Part shown: positions 1 to 10,648 of the stretch, piece by piece | How the letters are laid out: every line of letters starts with the position of its first letter | How positions within the stretch are numbered: position 1 is the first letter of the stretch | Notes under the pieces: model-generated | Seen by the model: only the letters and a program-made list of their open reading frames with translations | The model's database searches: none | Told to the model about the DNA's origin: nothing | Made by a program: the position numbers and the translations under genes | Source: Nephrocerus scutellatus | Lineage: Eukaryota; Arthropoda; Insecta; Diptera; Pipunculidae | Direction: 5' to 3' | NCBI GenBank assembly: GCA_947095585.1 | Contig: OX352761.1 | Coordinates: 60,752,832-60,816,831 of the forward strand | DNA length: 64,000 bases

Positions 1-137
1 TAGGATTTAATGTTCACTGCACTTTCCATTTTGTTATTTACTGTTTATCGGTTTGTAAAACTTCACTTAATTTATTTACTTGTAATAATAAAGTATGAAT
101 GTATATGTGTATTACTGTAGACTATTGTGTATACTGT

Positions 138-433
138 GTGGGCGCCGTGGCTCAGTGGTAATGCACATGGCTGCTGCGCAGGAGGTTCAGGTTCGAATTC
201 CAGCAACACCAAAAGTATTTTTCACGGTGTCCCACCTCTCGCGAATGGGTGACAAACCTTCCGAGAGTAATTAACACCTTGTCACGGAAAGCTTCTCAAT
301 TCGCCGTTCGGATCCGGCCTTAAATTGTAGGGCCCTTCCATTTGTGTCCAAAAAATTTTAACATGTGCAGGACAAATGGTCGCGAGAAGTTAGGCCTTGG
401 ACCGCAATGGTCTGTCGTGCCAAATAATATTAT
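138..433 (+). mobile_element. tRNA-derived SINE
   Basis: The head (about 141-211) reads like a tRNA gene, with an A-box-like tggctcagtgg and a B box ggttcgaattc, the two internal RNA polymerase III promoter elements. About 220 bp of tRNA-unrelated body follows, ending in a short TAT/ATT-rich tail. A perfect 15-bp direct repeat, tattgtgtatactgt, flanks it at 123-137 and 434-448, so both ends are defined exactly. SINEs are moved by a partner LINE; the ATT-type tail points to a LINE with a trinucleotide tail rather than poly(A). It is a SINE rather than a working tRNA gene because the acceptor stem is poor and a body and TSD follow. Confidence 0.85.
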
Positions 434-448
434 TATTGTGTATACTGT

Positions 449-983
449 TCCTAATGTAAGACAACTAGCATGATGCTGTTAGTCTTCACACTTTGGACTA
501 TGTCCATGCAAAGTAGAGTAAAAGAGAATTAAGAAGAATTAACTCTGATTTTATGTCGTAAAAATCTATTCTTTTATACTATTTCTTAACCTAGATTTTT
601 CTATATACAATCTTACAGTAAATAACTAAATATCTAAAATCGTGCATCGTCATTGATGCACTTGAAATATTTCTAGTATAAACAAAATTTCATTTGAGTA
701 GGGCGCAATGCAAGTGCCCTACTTTACAAGTGTAATTCACTATTGTCGCCTATGCATTCTTTGTGTCGTCATTGCCGAACACGTGCAGTTTGTTTACTTA
801 GGCGACTAGTGTAATTTATTGTGTGTGACTTATAGAGTAATAAATTGTATTTTTTTGGGTTTTGGTTGTGTGTACGTAGTGTTACACTACATACTGTCTC
901 AAGATTTGCAAAATCACCAATTAATTTATTGTTCCACGATTTGTAAAATTTAATTGTCTCTCAATTTACACGATTTGCAAAAT
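449..983. other. AT-rich stretch, possible leader of LTR element
   Basis: No convincing gene is seen. The right part lies directly downstream, on the minus strand, of a primer-binding site at 984-999, so it is probably the 5' leader of a minus-strand LTR retrotransposon. No gag frame can be read in it, and the 5' portion may be ordinary intergenic or intronic DNA. Confidence 0.35.
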
Positions 984-1500
984 CCCACTTCTGACACCAA
1001 TTGTTACGAAATTCAGGCTTTCGAGTTCGTAAAGGATTTTGCAATTAAAACACAACACAAAATAATTAATTTAAAAATAACAACTTTAATGAATAACAAA
1101 AAAATTAACACAAGTTCACACTTTATAATGGTGATTACTTTAAATGTACACAAGAACACTTATGATACTAGTACTTCACAATAATTCTCCTAGGTTTTAG
1201 CTTTATCACTTTACAAGAACTTTTACAACTGCACTGGTTAAATTCCAAACAACTAGTAATCTTACTTTAACCTAACGCCTCTATTTATACTTAATTAAAA
1301 GCTAGACAGAAATATCGAGAAAAGACCAGAAAATTGTAGCCTTATTCCCTTATTTACAACTAACGATACTTATATGTAATGGGTCATCTTCTAAAAATAG
1401 ACTACATGTTCAATCATGTTCTTTTACAAAAACTGGGCAAACCGCACAAACCGGTTTGACTACTTGTTTGACCAGTACACAATGATTCAAACTTGATGGC
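984..1500 (-). mobile_element. LTR and primer-binding site of a retrotransposon
   Basis: On the minus strand 999-984 reads tggtgtcagaagtggg, complementary to a tRNA 3' end including CCA, as in the tRNA-Leu-type PBS used by several fly Ty3/gypsy families. Immediately upstream the sequence ends in ...cgtaaca, so an LTR edge (TG on the plus strand) sits at 1002. Within the LTR a TATA-like tataaatag lies near 1275-1290 on the minus strand, at a sensible distance from the PBS. The far end of the LTR could not be fixed; 1500 is approximate. No body that could encode gag or pol is left, so this is a remnant. Confidence 0.55.
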
Positions 1501-1649
1501 GGTTACATTTCAAGTTTCAAATAATTTAAACCTGTTAGCGCCTAAAAGTATGTAATGGAAAGTGCTTATTTTTAGTATGCAGTATTTACATTGGGATTTA
1601 TCTTAGGATTCTAATTCTATTATATACGCTACTGACTACTTTTCGTAAC

Positions 1650-1966
1650 AATATGTTGGGAGTATTGTCTCGACCGAAGATGGAACCGAACAGGACATTG
1701 TCAACCGAATCGGCAAAGCAAAATCAGTGTTTGGAATGATGTCCATGATATGGCGAAGCAATGCGATTAGCTTAAACACCAAGCTGCGACTGTTCAGTTC
1801 AAATGTTGAATCTGTGCTGTTGTATGGGTGCAGCACTTGTAAGGTGACCGCTACTATCACAAAAAGAATACAAACGTTCGTAAACAGTTGCCTACGAAAC
1901 ATCTTAAGAGCTTTCTGGCCTAACCGGATCTCTAACGAACATCTTTACCAGAGAACGTCATTAACC
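1650..1966 (+). pseudogene. Non-LTR reverse transcriptase C-terminal fragment
   Basis: An open frame from just after a stop near 1648 begins YVGSIVS and continues through motifs typical of the thumb and post-RT region of LINE polymerases: FGMMSMIWRS, LRLFSSNV, SVLLYGC, and RISNEHLYQRT. The catalytic palm is absent, so this is only the last ~105 residues. The frame runs on to 2200, but from about 1967 the sequence belongs to an antisense LOA-like ORF1 and the translation loses all resemblance to RT. I cannot assign the clade with confidence; RTE- or CR1-like are possible. Confidence 0.7.
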
Positions 1967-3180
1967 AATAGGCACAACCATCCAACGACGGCAGTGGATT
2001 GGAGTAGACTCGCCATTTATTTGTGTCAAGACCCTGATTTTGGGCTCGGAGTCTTGCGACAATTTCCGCAGGGTTCTGGATTTTTCCAGGCAAGCGGATT
2101 GTCGCCTTCACCAGCTTTTGACGTTCCCCTCTGTTTACATAGAAGGTACTGCCTTCAAAGGCTGGAAAGCCATTCGAAGGAGCGTTCATTAGAACATTGA
2201 ACTTTGATGGTGCCCTGATCAAGGCTCATTCCTCCGAATGTCGGTGAATCTTTTTCAACCACAAATTTTCAAAGACGTTCTTGGACAAAGTCTATATTGC
2301 CTGCATCCTTCCTCGCTGATATAACAGCTGTCAATACTTTGGCCGCTATTTCAGAATAGCTGCGCCTATGTGTCGGCTTGTCTACCTCAGCGAGTTTTAA
2401 AGCCTTCGAATAACTGGGCAAGCAGTCCATTTCTGGTGCAGGTCCTGTGTTCAGTGCTGTAGTCAGAGATTCCGAAGTCAGGTCAGAATTGGATCGGATT
2501 TTCCTTTTCTTCCTCTTCATTTTCTTCTCATTGGCGACTTGGGTATTTGACAAGTTCGCCAGATCCGATGATTCCTCACCAGGTCTATGTCGTTTGCCGC
2601 CCGTGGGAATTGAATTAGGAGTCTGTGATAAATTGGCATCAATGTTCATTTCAGCCAATCTTTCACGACTCTTCTTCTTTCCCCATCGCCTTTTCGACTT
2701 TAGCACTGGCTTTATAGTGCCCAGTGTTGTCTCATCCACTTTACCGATGCTATCCCGTACCTCAGAGATACTCCCAGTTACAGGATTACTCGTTCTCGGT
2801 GACGAGACGCCCTTGGACACTTTTTAGGAGTAGAGGTAGTTACTGTCTTTCGCTTTCCTGTACTGTCTCTCAGACCAGTTGAAACCTGATCATCCAATGC
2901 AGTAATAGTACTAGGTACTCGACCAACCACCTTTCATCCCTTAAGAAGAGTTCCATCAGATTCAAACTCATTAGCTTTCCTTGCAACAGATGTCGCAAGG
3001 ATGACCGTCGAGTCTAAACCTGTGTCGTTCTCCGAGAGAAGGCATCCCATTGACTCCGATGATGATGTAGTGATCGCACTACATGTCGCTTCATCTTTCC
3101 CACGACGTCAAATGCGACACAATATCGAAAGTACGCTGCAGCGCTCACTTTTCATGTCGAACATAAATACTTCATGTTCA
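1935..3180 (-). pseudogene. LOA-type LINE ORF1 (gag-like, DUF4780-like)
   Basis: Two minus-strand frames, 2820-2269 and 2222-1932, together with a 5' extension to about 3180, look like ORF1 of a LOA-clade retrotransposon. The N-terminal part is low complexity and very basic (KRRWGKKKSRERL, KKMKRKKRKIR), followed by SYSEIAAKVLTAV. The C-terminal frame carries ...VKATIRLPGKIQNPAEIVARLRAQN then a NKWRVYS motif, like the domain annotated DUF4780 in fly LOA ORF1 proteins. The frames are separated by a frameshift near 2222-2269, and a stop interrupts the 5' part near 2936. The product would be a nucleic-acid-binding RNP protein; here it is dead. It may belong to the same family as the LOA-type ORF2 at 13.2-16.1 kb, but the two are not contiguous. 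Confidence 0.65.
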
Positions 3181-3202
3181 TGAGCTCGTCACCCGATACC
3201 CG

Positions 3203-3420
3203 CTTCAGCTATAACATTCAATAGCATTCAATGCTGTGTATATACAACACTGCGGCTATAACAAATAGCAATGCACATAATTCATGCGATTGCTCTGCAT
3301 TCAATGCTGTGTATATACAACACTGCAGCTATAACAAATAGCAATAAACATAATTCATGCGATCGCTCTGCATTCAATGCTGTGTATATACAACACTGCA
3401 GCTATAACGAATAGCAATAC
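3203..3420. repeat. 73-bp tandem repeat, ~2.7 units
   Basis: The block cattcaatgctgtgtatata begins at 3225, 3298 and 3371, giving an exact 73-bp period. A partial unit (cagctataacattcaatag) precedes it. Units differ at only a few bases. The array lies just upstream of the Gypsy-A promoter region and may be the enhancer-like part of its U3. Confidence 0.85.
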
Positions 3421-3429
3421 ATATTCCCA

Positions 3430-4156
3430 ATTGTTCCATACCGAATACAATGCTATATGGCGGCGGATACACACGAAATCCAAAGTCAAGTACAATTATG
3501 AATTGTAGGTATAGAGAGCAAGGGTGAATGGACATCGTCAACGGCATTAGCTGGGTGTATGAACTATATCCAGAGCCATTGACGAATTTTATGCTGATGC
3601 ATTAATATTGTGTAATAATTTACCGACTTAATTGTTTAACCCAATTTTATTAATATTGGGCAATAATTTAATTGCTTACGCAGTTAATAGTGAATCGCAC
3701 TATATCTGGAGCATTAATTATTTGATTTATCGATATTGGAAAATATTGCTGGTGAGTGCATTTCCGTGAACTGCGTTTGATTTGGGGACAAAGATCGTTT
3801 ATATTTGAGCATATAAAAGGGGAGTAAAATCTAGTTGAAACGTCAGAGTTAATCGGAAGTTTAAACCAGAAAGTAATTCTAGTAGAGGTCGCAGCCAAGC
3901 TGAAGACAGCGGGCCTCCCTAGGATTTTATAATAAAAATATAACATAAACTTATCATTCTAAGCTATCTAGTAGAGGTCGCAGACACGCTAAAGACAGCG
4001 GGCCTCCATAGAAGTATATAACCAGAAATTCATTAAATATTATATTTAAATAAAAATCATTTAGAAGTATAAAAACTGTGTTTAATTAACTCTCCGCCCA
4101 AGTAACTCTTCCCTTAGGTATAAGGAAGCACGGTTACTCACACAGGCGTTAAAACA
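3430..4156 (+). mobile_element. Gypsy-A 5' LTR (left edge uncertain)
   Basis: A TATA box, TATAAAAG, lies at 3812-3819; AATAAA-type signals occur near 3931 and 4048; and the block ends ...gttaaaaca at 4156, directly before a PBS-like sequence. Inside, a ~40-bp segment (ctagtagaggtcgcag...gcgggcctcc) is duplicated at about 3880 and 3970. These parts are in the right order for U3-R-U5 of a plus-strand LTR element whose gag and pol follow. No 3' LTR partner was found in the window, so the left boundary is a guess; it may include the 73-bp repeats. Confidence 0.55.
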
Positions 4157-4177
4157 TGGGTGGCAGCGGTGGGATCC
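4157..4177 (+). other. Gypsy-A primer-binding site
   Basis: tgggtggcagcggtgggat begins immediately after the presumed LTR terminal CA. It resembles the complement of a tRNA 3' end, with a one-base difference near the CCA complement. Minus-strand DNA synthesis of the element would start here. Confidence 0.5.
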
Positions 4178-4429
4178 TCAAAAGATCTCTTACCAAAGAA
4201 ATAAGCCAAAACAGAAGACCGTTCTTCTAATGCCTACTGGGGCTATACACCAGTAAAGAAAGCAAAGTGAAGTAATGAAGTGAACTAGAAAGCCCCGAAA
4301 ACCGTAAGTCCTTGCCAACTTTAGAGCGTAGGTATTTGGCCAACATTCGGGCAGTGAAAAGACCAGGCTGTAACTTAATCTTTAGGGCGCGAAGCCTGTC
4401 TGGAAAAACCAACTGCAGCAGCAAGCAGC

Positions 4430-4650
4430 GATGTCCACACCAACAGCAGCAGCAACAACAGCAGCAGCAAGCAGCAAAATTCAGCAGCAGCAGTTTAACT
4501 CACAGCAACAACAACAGCAGCAACAAGCAGCAAAATTCGGCAATAGCAGTCTAAACCCACAGCAACAGCGGCAGCAAGCAGCGACATCCACAACAACCAC
4601 AGCAAAATCAACAGCAGCAGAACAAGTAAAATCAACAAATTTAAGGTAGA
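4430..4650 (+). repeat. CAG/CAA low-complexity tract
   Basis: Long runs of cag and caa produce glutamine/alanine-rich open frames in two phases. It lies between the Gypsy-A PBS and the gag start. It could be leader sequence that expanded as a microsatellite. I see no independent protein here. A short (TA)n run follows at about 4671-4686. Confidence 0.75.
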
Positions 4651-4686
4651 ACAATCCTTCATTTTTTTAATATATATATATATATT

Positions 4687-4951
4687 TATTTATAATTTTA
4701 AAAAAAATATTTTTTGGTGAATCTTGGGTTTTTTTTCCTTGCAAACTTTTGTTTTTACTCTCTTGTGTTACTCCGATATTTTTCGCGAATTTTGTTTTTT
4801 CTTGGTGTGCTAGTCGATTTTTTTCAAAATAAGTAGACCAGTCACTAGGCAAATTAGTAGGCAAGCAAAAGCTATTGCTGATACTAATTTGTCTTCAAAC
4901 TTAAGTTTTTGATCTGATTTGGTGGTTTTTCCTGAAGAGGAGACGTCTGGC
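4687..4951. other. Gypsy-A leader, no gene seen
   Basis: T-rich sequence between the CAG tract and the first in-frame gag ATG. No ORF with recognisable content is visible. It is presumed untranslated leader of Gypsy-A. Confidence 0.4.
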
Positions 4952-5962
4952 ATGGACATTAAAATTAGTATTTCTGATGTTTATAACATCATACCCCTTT
5001 TCGATGGGAAGCCAGCCGATTTGGCTAAATTCACATCTTGCGGTGATATTCTCTTCACCTCTGTAAAAGAGAGTGACGAGCCTACCTTTTTGGCCATCGT
5101 TAAGACAAACTACAGGGTCCCGCTTTCGAGTTGACTTAGTTCAACTCACGACTTGGGCGGCTCTCAAAGAGAAGCTCGAGTCAGAATATAAGGAGGTAAA
5201 AACGCGTTCCTCTGCACATAATGAACTGTTGACCACAAAGCAAAGATACAAAGAATCGGTCAAGGAATTTGGCGAACGGGTTTGCACGGCCCTTAATAAT
5301 TTAAACTCCGCCACCTTCAACACAACCCGCGACGAGACAGTTAGGGAATTCTTGGTGCAAGAAAACCGCCGTCTATCGATCCAGGTGTTCGAGGATGGTT
5401 TAAGAAACGGCCAGATTAGGCTTATAGCCAAGGCTTTCGGGGGAGCAGACCTAAAAAAGGTTTATAGCTCATGCTGAGGGACATGCTGAACGCATAGACC
5501 ACACCTCACAAACTTACCAAAACAAATTTGCTCACCACAGAAATCATCCACACACACACACAAGCTACTATATATTGCCAAACTTGCGGTAAGCCCGGTC
5601 ACACGAGGGAAACGTGTTACCGAAACAATCAATTTCAAAACTTTCAGGGTAGGCCTCCCATTAAAAAAGAAGTTCAATTTCTTACTTGCAATTTTTGCAA
5701 GAAGAGGAACCACACCGAGGCAACCTGTAGGTTACGGTTATCCAACCACAGACCGCCACAAAATCCTTTTAGGAATGGCGATCCCACTCCTGGTTTTAGT
5801 GGAAACCATAATAGACCTCCATACACCTCTAAGCAGAATGATAGCCATGGGATGAGGTATTCTAATATTCTTGAATCGGGAAACGAAGCCATTCGGGAGG
5901 AAGCAATCGGCAATTCCTCTCGAATGACTACGACAGCCGGGGTGTATCATCCCATGAATTAA
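4952..5962 (+). pseudogene. Gypsy-A gag
   Basis: The gag protein would package the element's RNA in cytoplasmic virus-like particles. The ATG at 4952 (MDIKISISDVYN) opens a Ty3/gypsy gag that reads ...IPLFDGKPADLAKF, the usual start of the capsid-like domain in fly 17.6/297-type elements. A frameshift near 5110-5130 moves the rest to another frame (to 5477) and a second shift leads to 5528-5962. That last frame has two CCHC knuckles: CQTCGKPGHTRETC at 5576-5617 and CNFCKKRNHTEATC at 5687-5728. A (CA)n run at about 5552-5564 sits at the second break. With two frameshifts it cannot make a full gag. Confidence 0.85.
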
Positions 5963-5989
5963 GTTTCAGTTTTTTCGTTTCGTTTTTTC

Positions 5990-6444
5990 CCGACGTTTCT
6001 ACGTTTTTAATAGATACGGGTGCCGACGTTAGCCTTGAAAAAAATATGTATAACAGAAAAACGATACATGGTGACAACCTATACACCATACCTACCATAG
6101 CCGGGGAATCGCTAAAAACCCTTGGTTTGGTGTATGGTACTTTAGAGTTCAAGTCAACCGAACATACCCTTTTATTAGAGCACCCTTTACTTGATAATCG
6201 AGTCAATTTTCCTTATGACGGTATTATTGGGAATGATTTTTTATCAAAATTTGAATGCGTAGTAGATTACAAAAACCACACTCTAGAAATTATATATGAA
6301 GAAAGCCAAACGGAGGAAAACAAACCATTCTGTTCGGCATACAAAGAAAACTTTAAAAACTTTGAGTGGCCATGCGAACTTCGATCCACCGATACTAATG
6401 ATTCCAATTTCAACTTAAAAAATATACAATTAAAAAAAACTTAG
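5990..6444 (+). pseudogene. Gypsy-A aspartic protease region
   Basis: The frame contains LIDTGADVS at about 6007-6033, the catalytic signature of retropepsin, and further on GIIGNDFLSKFECVVDY, the conserved C-terminal flap region of gypsy proteases. It starts after the gag stop at about 5962 and runs to a stop at 6444. Mature enzyme would cut Gag-Pol. The protease core itself appears unbroken, but its link to gag and pol is not. Confidence 0.85.
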
Positions 6445-7019
6445 TCGAAAATAAAACCAAGCAAAAAGACTTAGAGGCAATAGATCCTAAGCAAAATCAA
6501 AAAGACTTACAGACAATAGATCCTAAGCAAAATCAAAAAGACTTATAATATAGTATATCTAAGAAATATGAACAAATCGAATCACAGAATGAAGAAAAGT
6601 TAATAAAAGGAGAGACTAAGGCAAAGAAAGGTAAGGTACCAGTGCAAAAAGGTTTAATCCAACAAAGTAAGGTAATTGATGTTTCTAAAGGTAAGCCTTC
6701 TATATATAGCGGATCTGGGGAAGTAGCTCTTCCAAAACCAGAACGTTTTTTTGGAGCAGAACAGAACATCATGAAAACCAAACAAAATTTTTTTGACCAG
6801 ATTAACATACCTGCACGAAGTATTCTATTTTCTAAAGTCGCTTTCAATTGTGCAAATGACGTCGTCATTCGGAAGAAACAGGTTTCACCTGGGGTCTTTT
6901 TGGCCTCTTCCATCGCCCAGTCAAGTGACAATTTTGCAAAAGTCTTACTCCTGAATGAGCACCCAGTGCAGCTAAATGCATACGATCTGAGTAGAATGGG
7001 ATATCTTAGACAAATTTAA
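6445..7019 (+). pseudogene. Gypsy-A pol spacer between protease and RT
   Basis: Lysine- and glutamine-rich sequence with a short imperfect duplication (a block ending 'caaaaagactta' recurs around 6467, 6500 and 6533). It is followed by an open frame (6642-7019) of unknown domain content that ends HPVQLNAYDLSRMGYL. Its position suggests the N-terminal part of pol. I recognise no enzyme motif here. Confidence 0.5.
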
Positions 7020-8463
7020 TTTTCTTATAACAGATCCGGAAAACGATCCAGTATACAAATGTTTAGAAAATCTGGAAAAATTAGTGGACATAAGCCACTG
7101 TAATAAAGAAGAAAGATCTTCTTTAGTCCAGATATGTCGCGAATTTAATAATTTGTTTTATTTACCTGGAGATAAGCTCACTTGTACCAATGCAGCCACA
7201 CACCAGATAACCACTGAAGTAGGCAAACTTCCTATCTATGTTAGACCATATAGACTGCCAGAAACAAGTAGAGCTGAAATGAATAAACAGGTAGACGGAG
7301 TGCTCGAAAACTACATTATCCGACCAACTTACAGTCCTTGGAATTCTCCTCTGTTACTTGTTCCTAAAAAACCTGATGCTCAAGGTAATAAAAAATGGCG
7401 AGTAGTTGTAGACTACAAGCGTCTAAACGAAGCTACTGTTGGGGATGCATTTCTGCTTCTATATAACAGACATTTTGGACCAACTAGGCAAATCCAAATA
7501 TTTCAGCATGTTAGATCTTGCAAACGGCTTTCATCAAATCTTAGTTCAAGAAGAAGATCGGAAAAAGACAGCGTTCAGCACTCCCACTGGTCATTGGGAG
7601 TATAACCGAATGCCTATTGGTATGAAAAACGCCCCCGGCACTTTCCAAAGAACGATTAATAATGTTTTAATGGAACAGAACGTTTTATTTTTGTTGATGA
7701 CATTGTAGTTTATGGACCTACTTTGGACGAACATAACCGAAAATTGCGAAATATTCTAACAAGGCTACGGTTTAACAAACTAAAGCTGCAGCCAGACAAA
7801 TGCCATTTTATTAAACGAGAGCTTATGTACCTGGGACATATTATCAGTGATGAAGGAATTAAGCCAAACCCAGATAAAATAGAGGCGGTAAAAACATATC
7901 CAAGTCCAAAGATATTAAATCATTTTTGGGATTTGTAGGATACTACCGGAGATTTATTCCTCAGTTTGCCCTTAAATAACTTGTTAAAAAAGAACGTAGA
8001 TTTCAAATGAGATGCTTTATGCGAAGAAGCTTTTGTTATTTTAAAAGAAAAATTAATCTCCTCACCAATATTGATCTAATTTCGAAGAAAGATTTCTTAT
8101 CACTACCGATGCAAGTGATTTTTCAATAGGAGCCGTGTTATCTCAAGGTAAAATAGGCCAGGACAAGCCTATATATTATGTCAGCCGTACTTTAAATGTT
8201 ACTGAGACAAAATATACCACTACCGAAAAGGAATTATTAGCAATAATATTTGCAGTCAAGCAATTCCGTCCTTACGTTTACGGTAGAAAATTTACGATTC
8301 TCACGGATCACAGGCCGCTTCAATGGCTGTTTAATCTTAAAGATCCTACATCAAGATTGGCGCGATGGCGTATTTCATTAGAGGAATATGAATATGAAAT
8401 CATATACAAGCCAGGCAAGTTTAATGCCAATGCCGATGCACTCAGTCGCATCCCTGGAGACAC
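7020..8463 (+). pseudogene. Gypsy-A reverse transcriptase and RNase H
   Basis: RT motifs run in order: VRPYRLPETSRAEMNKQV, SPWNSPLLLVPKKPD, KKWRVVVDYKRLNE (7.2-7.45 kb), then YFSMLDLANGFHQI, FSTPTGHWEYNRMPIGMKNAPGTFQ (7.5-7.66 kb) and the VDDIVVYGPTLDEH active-site block near 7695-7735. RNase H follows (TTDASDFSIGAVLS near 8103, TEKELLAIIFA, TDHRPLQWL). There are frameshifts near 7440-7480, 7690 and 7930, and another near 8080, so no continuous pol exists. The family is Ty3/gypsy, closest in style to fly 17.6/297-type elements. Confidence 0.9.
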
Positions 8464-9118
8464 ACAAGTTGACACAAACAATGGCAAAGTTTTAGTCACT
8501 ATTAGGAGCAAAGCTAAACAGCAAAATCTTGATGAAATAATAGTAGTAGGAAGCGAGGAAGATGAGCCTCCACCGACTGAATGCACTGTAATCAAAACAT
8601 GTAAGCCCATAATGTTAGCCGAAATCAATTCTCCAATCCAGATCTTTTTCTACCCCATAGAACACGACAAGAGGAAACTTTATTTAGGAATATTTCGGGA
8701 TATACTCGCCCAACTCCTAACGAATTAAAAATATTTCCACACGGAACAAAATCGTCAACAAACATTATCACCTCTTTGTAAGTACATCTTACAGAAAAGG
8801 CAACTTTAGAAAAACACATTATTTAGATCCGAAATTTTTGTCAAAAAGAAAAAGTTAAAAGCATCGATATATCCATTCCTCCCCAAGAACCATTTTTTGA
8901 TTATTTAAAAGCCACTATAATACAGGCATTTTCTCACACAAAACTCGATATTTATCTGTATTCGGACAACCGAATCAGTCTCACCGATCCTCAAGAGATC
9001 GATAAAATTCTGCATGACTATCATAGTTCACCTTTTGGAGGTCACCAAGGAACTTCTCGAACGGTTAAACGTCTCAGAACAAGGTATTATTGGCCTACTT
9101 TGGTCAAAGATACTTTTC
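8464..9118 (+). pseudogene. Gypsy-A integrase N-terminal half
   Basis: After the RNase H comes a linker (frame to 8728, then broken) and at about 8985-9115 the integrase zinc-binding start, HDYHSSPFGGHQGTSRTVKR then RYYWPTLVKDTF, which supplies the two histidines of the HHCC motif. The frame stops abruptly at 9118, where a minus-strand LTR of another element begins. The cysteine half and catalytic core continue at about 10650. Confidence 0.8.
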
Positions 9119-9378
9119 TGTCGGTTAGTTCTTTATTAAGTTCGACAACTAACCGCTAACTGCAACTACACTAATTAAAGACAAGACAGTTTTTTCGTTT
9201 TTTCATAAGACTTTATTTAAGTACAGCTAAGCTGGCTGACTGCGAGAGACTGCTCATCTCCATCACAGGCAGTAGCCCTTTCTGATGATTGTACATGTAC
9301 ATATGTACATGGGTATATATATATATATCTTACAAGCTAATATACGAGTATATGAATATGAGTATGAAATATATAACA
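9119..9378 (-). mobile_element. Gypsy-B 3' LTR
   Basis: Read on the minus strand, a purine-rich tract (aaacggggaaag, 9391-9380) is followed by tgttatata... and the block ends ...ctaaccgaca at 9119. That gives TG...CA termini and a length of 260 bp. An AATAAA-type signal (cttaaataaagtct) lies near 9215. The layout of polypurine tract then LTR fits the 3' end of a minus-strand LTR retrotransposon. It also holds a (TA)n run at about 9315-9328. Confidence 0.75.
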
Positions 9379-10648
9379 ACTTTCCCCGTTTAAATTGAAA
9401 CTATACTAAATATAATACACATTATTAAGTATTTTTCTTTAATACTTAAGTCTATCTGGGGATTTTCTCTGTCTTTTTGACCTTCTAATCTCAACCTCCT
9501 CTTCTGGACTACGTTTTCTTTTAACTAAATTTTTATTTTGAGGTGTCAAAAAACTTTTATCCTTATTAAAAGATTCGTTATTTCCATCAATGTTAACCTG
9601 CATTTTGTTGTTAGTAACATCATTTTTATTTTGATGAGTTTCAGGAATAATGTTACATTTTGGATGAAACCTGTCATCTAGGTTAGAATACCTAAGACTG
9701 TTATTAACATTTATTAAATATGTTAGTGGACTAATTTTTTTTAATATTCTTGCGGGAATCCACTTAATATAATTTTTAAAATGATTTTGATATAGTATTT
9801 TTTCACCTCTTTCGAAATTTTTATACATATTACCATTTAGGTTATTCTTATTTCTAATTGCATTTGATTTTGGATTATTTGATTTTTTTCCTTTTTTTCA
9901 TATACATTATGTTCGTTATCTATAGCAAATTTTACTTTAACTTTTGGATTCACTACATCTAATAAAATTTTTGGTTTATATGAAAATATTAATTCAGACG
10001 GAGTTTTAGATGTTGACATACAAGGGGTATTTCTTTGTTGTAGCAAAAATTGATTCAGCCGTTGTATTGTGGTAAGTTGTTTGGACTCATCTAGAAGATA
10101 TTTTTTCAACGTTGCTTTGACCGTTTGTACGTTTCTCTCGGCCAAACCATTTGATTGCGGGTGATATGGTGGGGACTTTGTAACTTTTATATCATGCTGT
10201 TTTGCAAATTTTATAAATTCGATGGAACCGAAAGGAGGACCATTATCTGATACGATCTCGGTTGGAAATCCAAAGGTTGAAAATTTTTTTGACAAAATCG
10301 CAATTACCGCTGTTGCTGTGGTGCCTTTCATTAAAGCTACTTCTACAAATTTGCTATACGCATCTACGATTATTATAAAATTATTATTTTGAAAATAAAA
10401 AAAATCGATATGTATCCTCTCAAATGGATAAAATGTTTCTGGCCATCGTGTCATGACAACTTCTTGGGTTCTATTCCTATTTTGCTGGCATATAGGACAT
10501 GTATTAAGAAATTGTTCAATTTCTTGGTCTATTCCATACCACCACACATACGAACTTGCTAACATTTTCATACGTGCTATACCTACTGCATGATTTTCAT
10601 GTACTGATTTTTTAAAATACTTGGAAGGAATTAATTCGAAAATGCGAA
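9379..10648 (-). pseudogene. Gypsy-B integrase and pol C-terminus
   Basis: Two minus-strand frames (10691-9837 and 9828-9439) hold most of a Ty3/gypsy integrase. It includes the zinc-binding part ENHAVGIARMKMLASSYVWW...CPICQQNRN, a catalytic D in HIDFF, the second D in VSDNGPPFG and the E in NGLAERNVQT, followed by a basic tail (KRKRSPEEEVEIRRSKRQRK). A stop near 9837 separates core and tail. The first ~14 residues of the upper frame (10691-10649) are antisense Gypsy-A and not part of this protein. Only the 3' quarter of the element is present, which is unusual for an LTR insertion. Confidence 0.85.

Noticed and set aside
139..211. Functional tRNA gene
   Set aside because: A and B boxes are present, but the acceptor stem is poor, a SINE body follows, and a TSD encloses the whole 296 bp.
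1932..2222. Host gene encoding a DUF4780 protein
   Set aside because: The domain is typical of LOA retrotransposon ORF1, and the frame is broken and surrounded by LINE debris.
3190..3425. CRISPR-like array
   Set aside because: The whole 73-bp unit repeats with no variable spacers, and the genome is eukaryotic.
4312..4649. Poly-Q protein gene
   Set aside because: Glutamine runs come from the CAG/CAA microsatellite and appear in two overlapping frames; it lies in an LTR-element leader.
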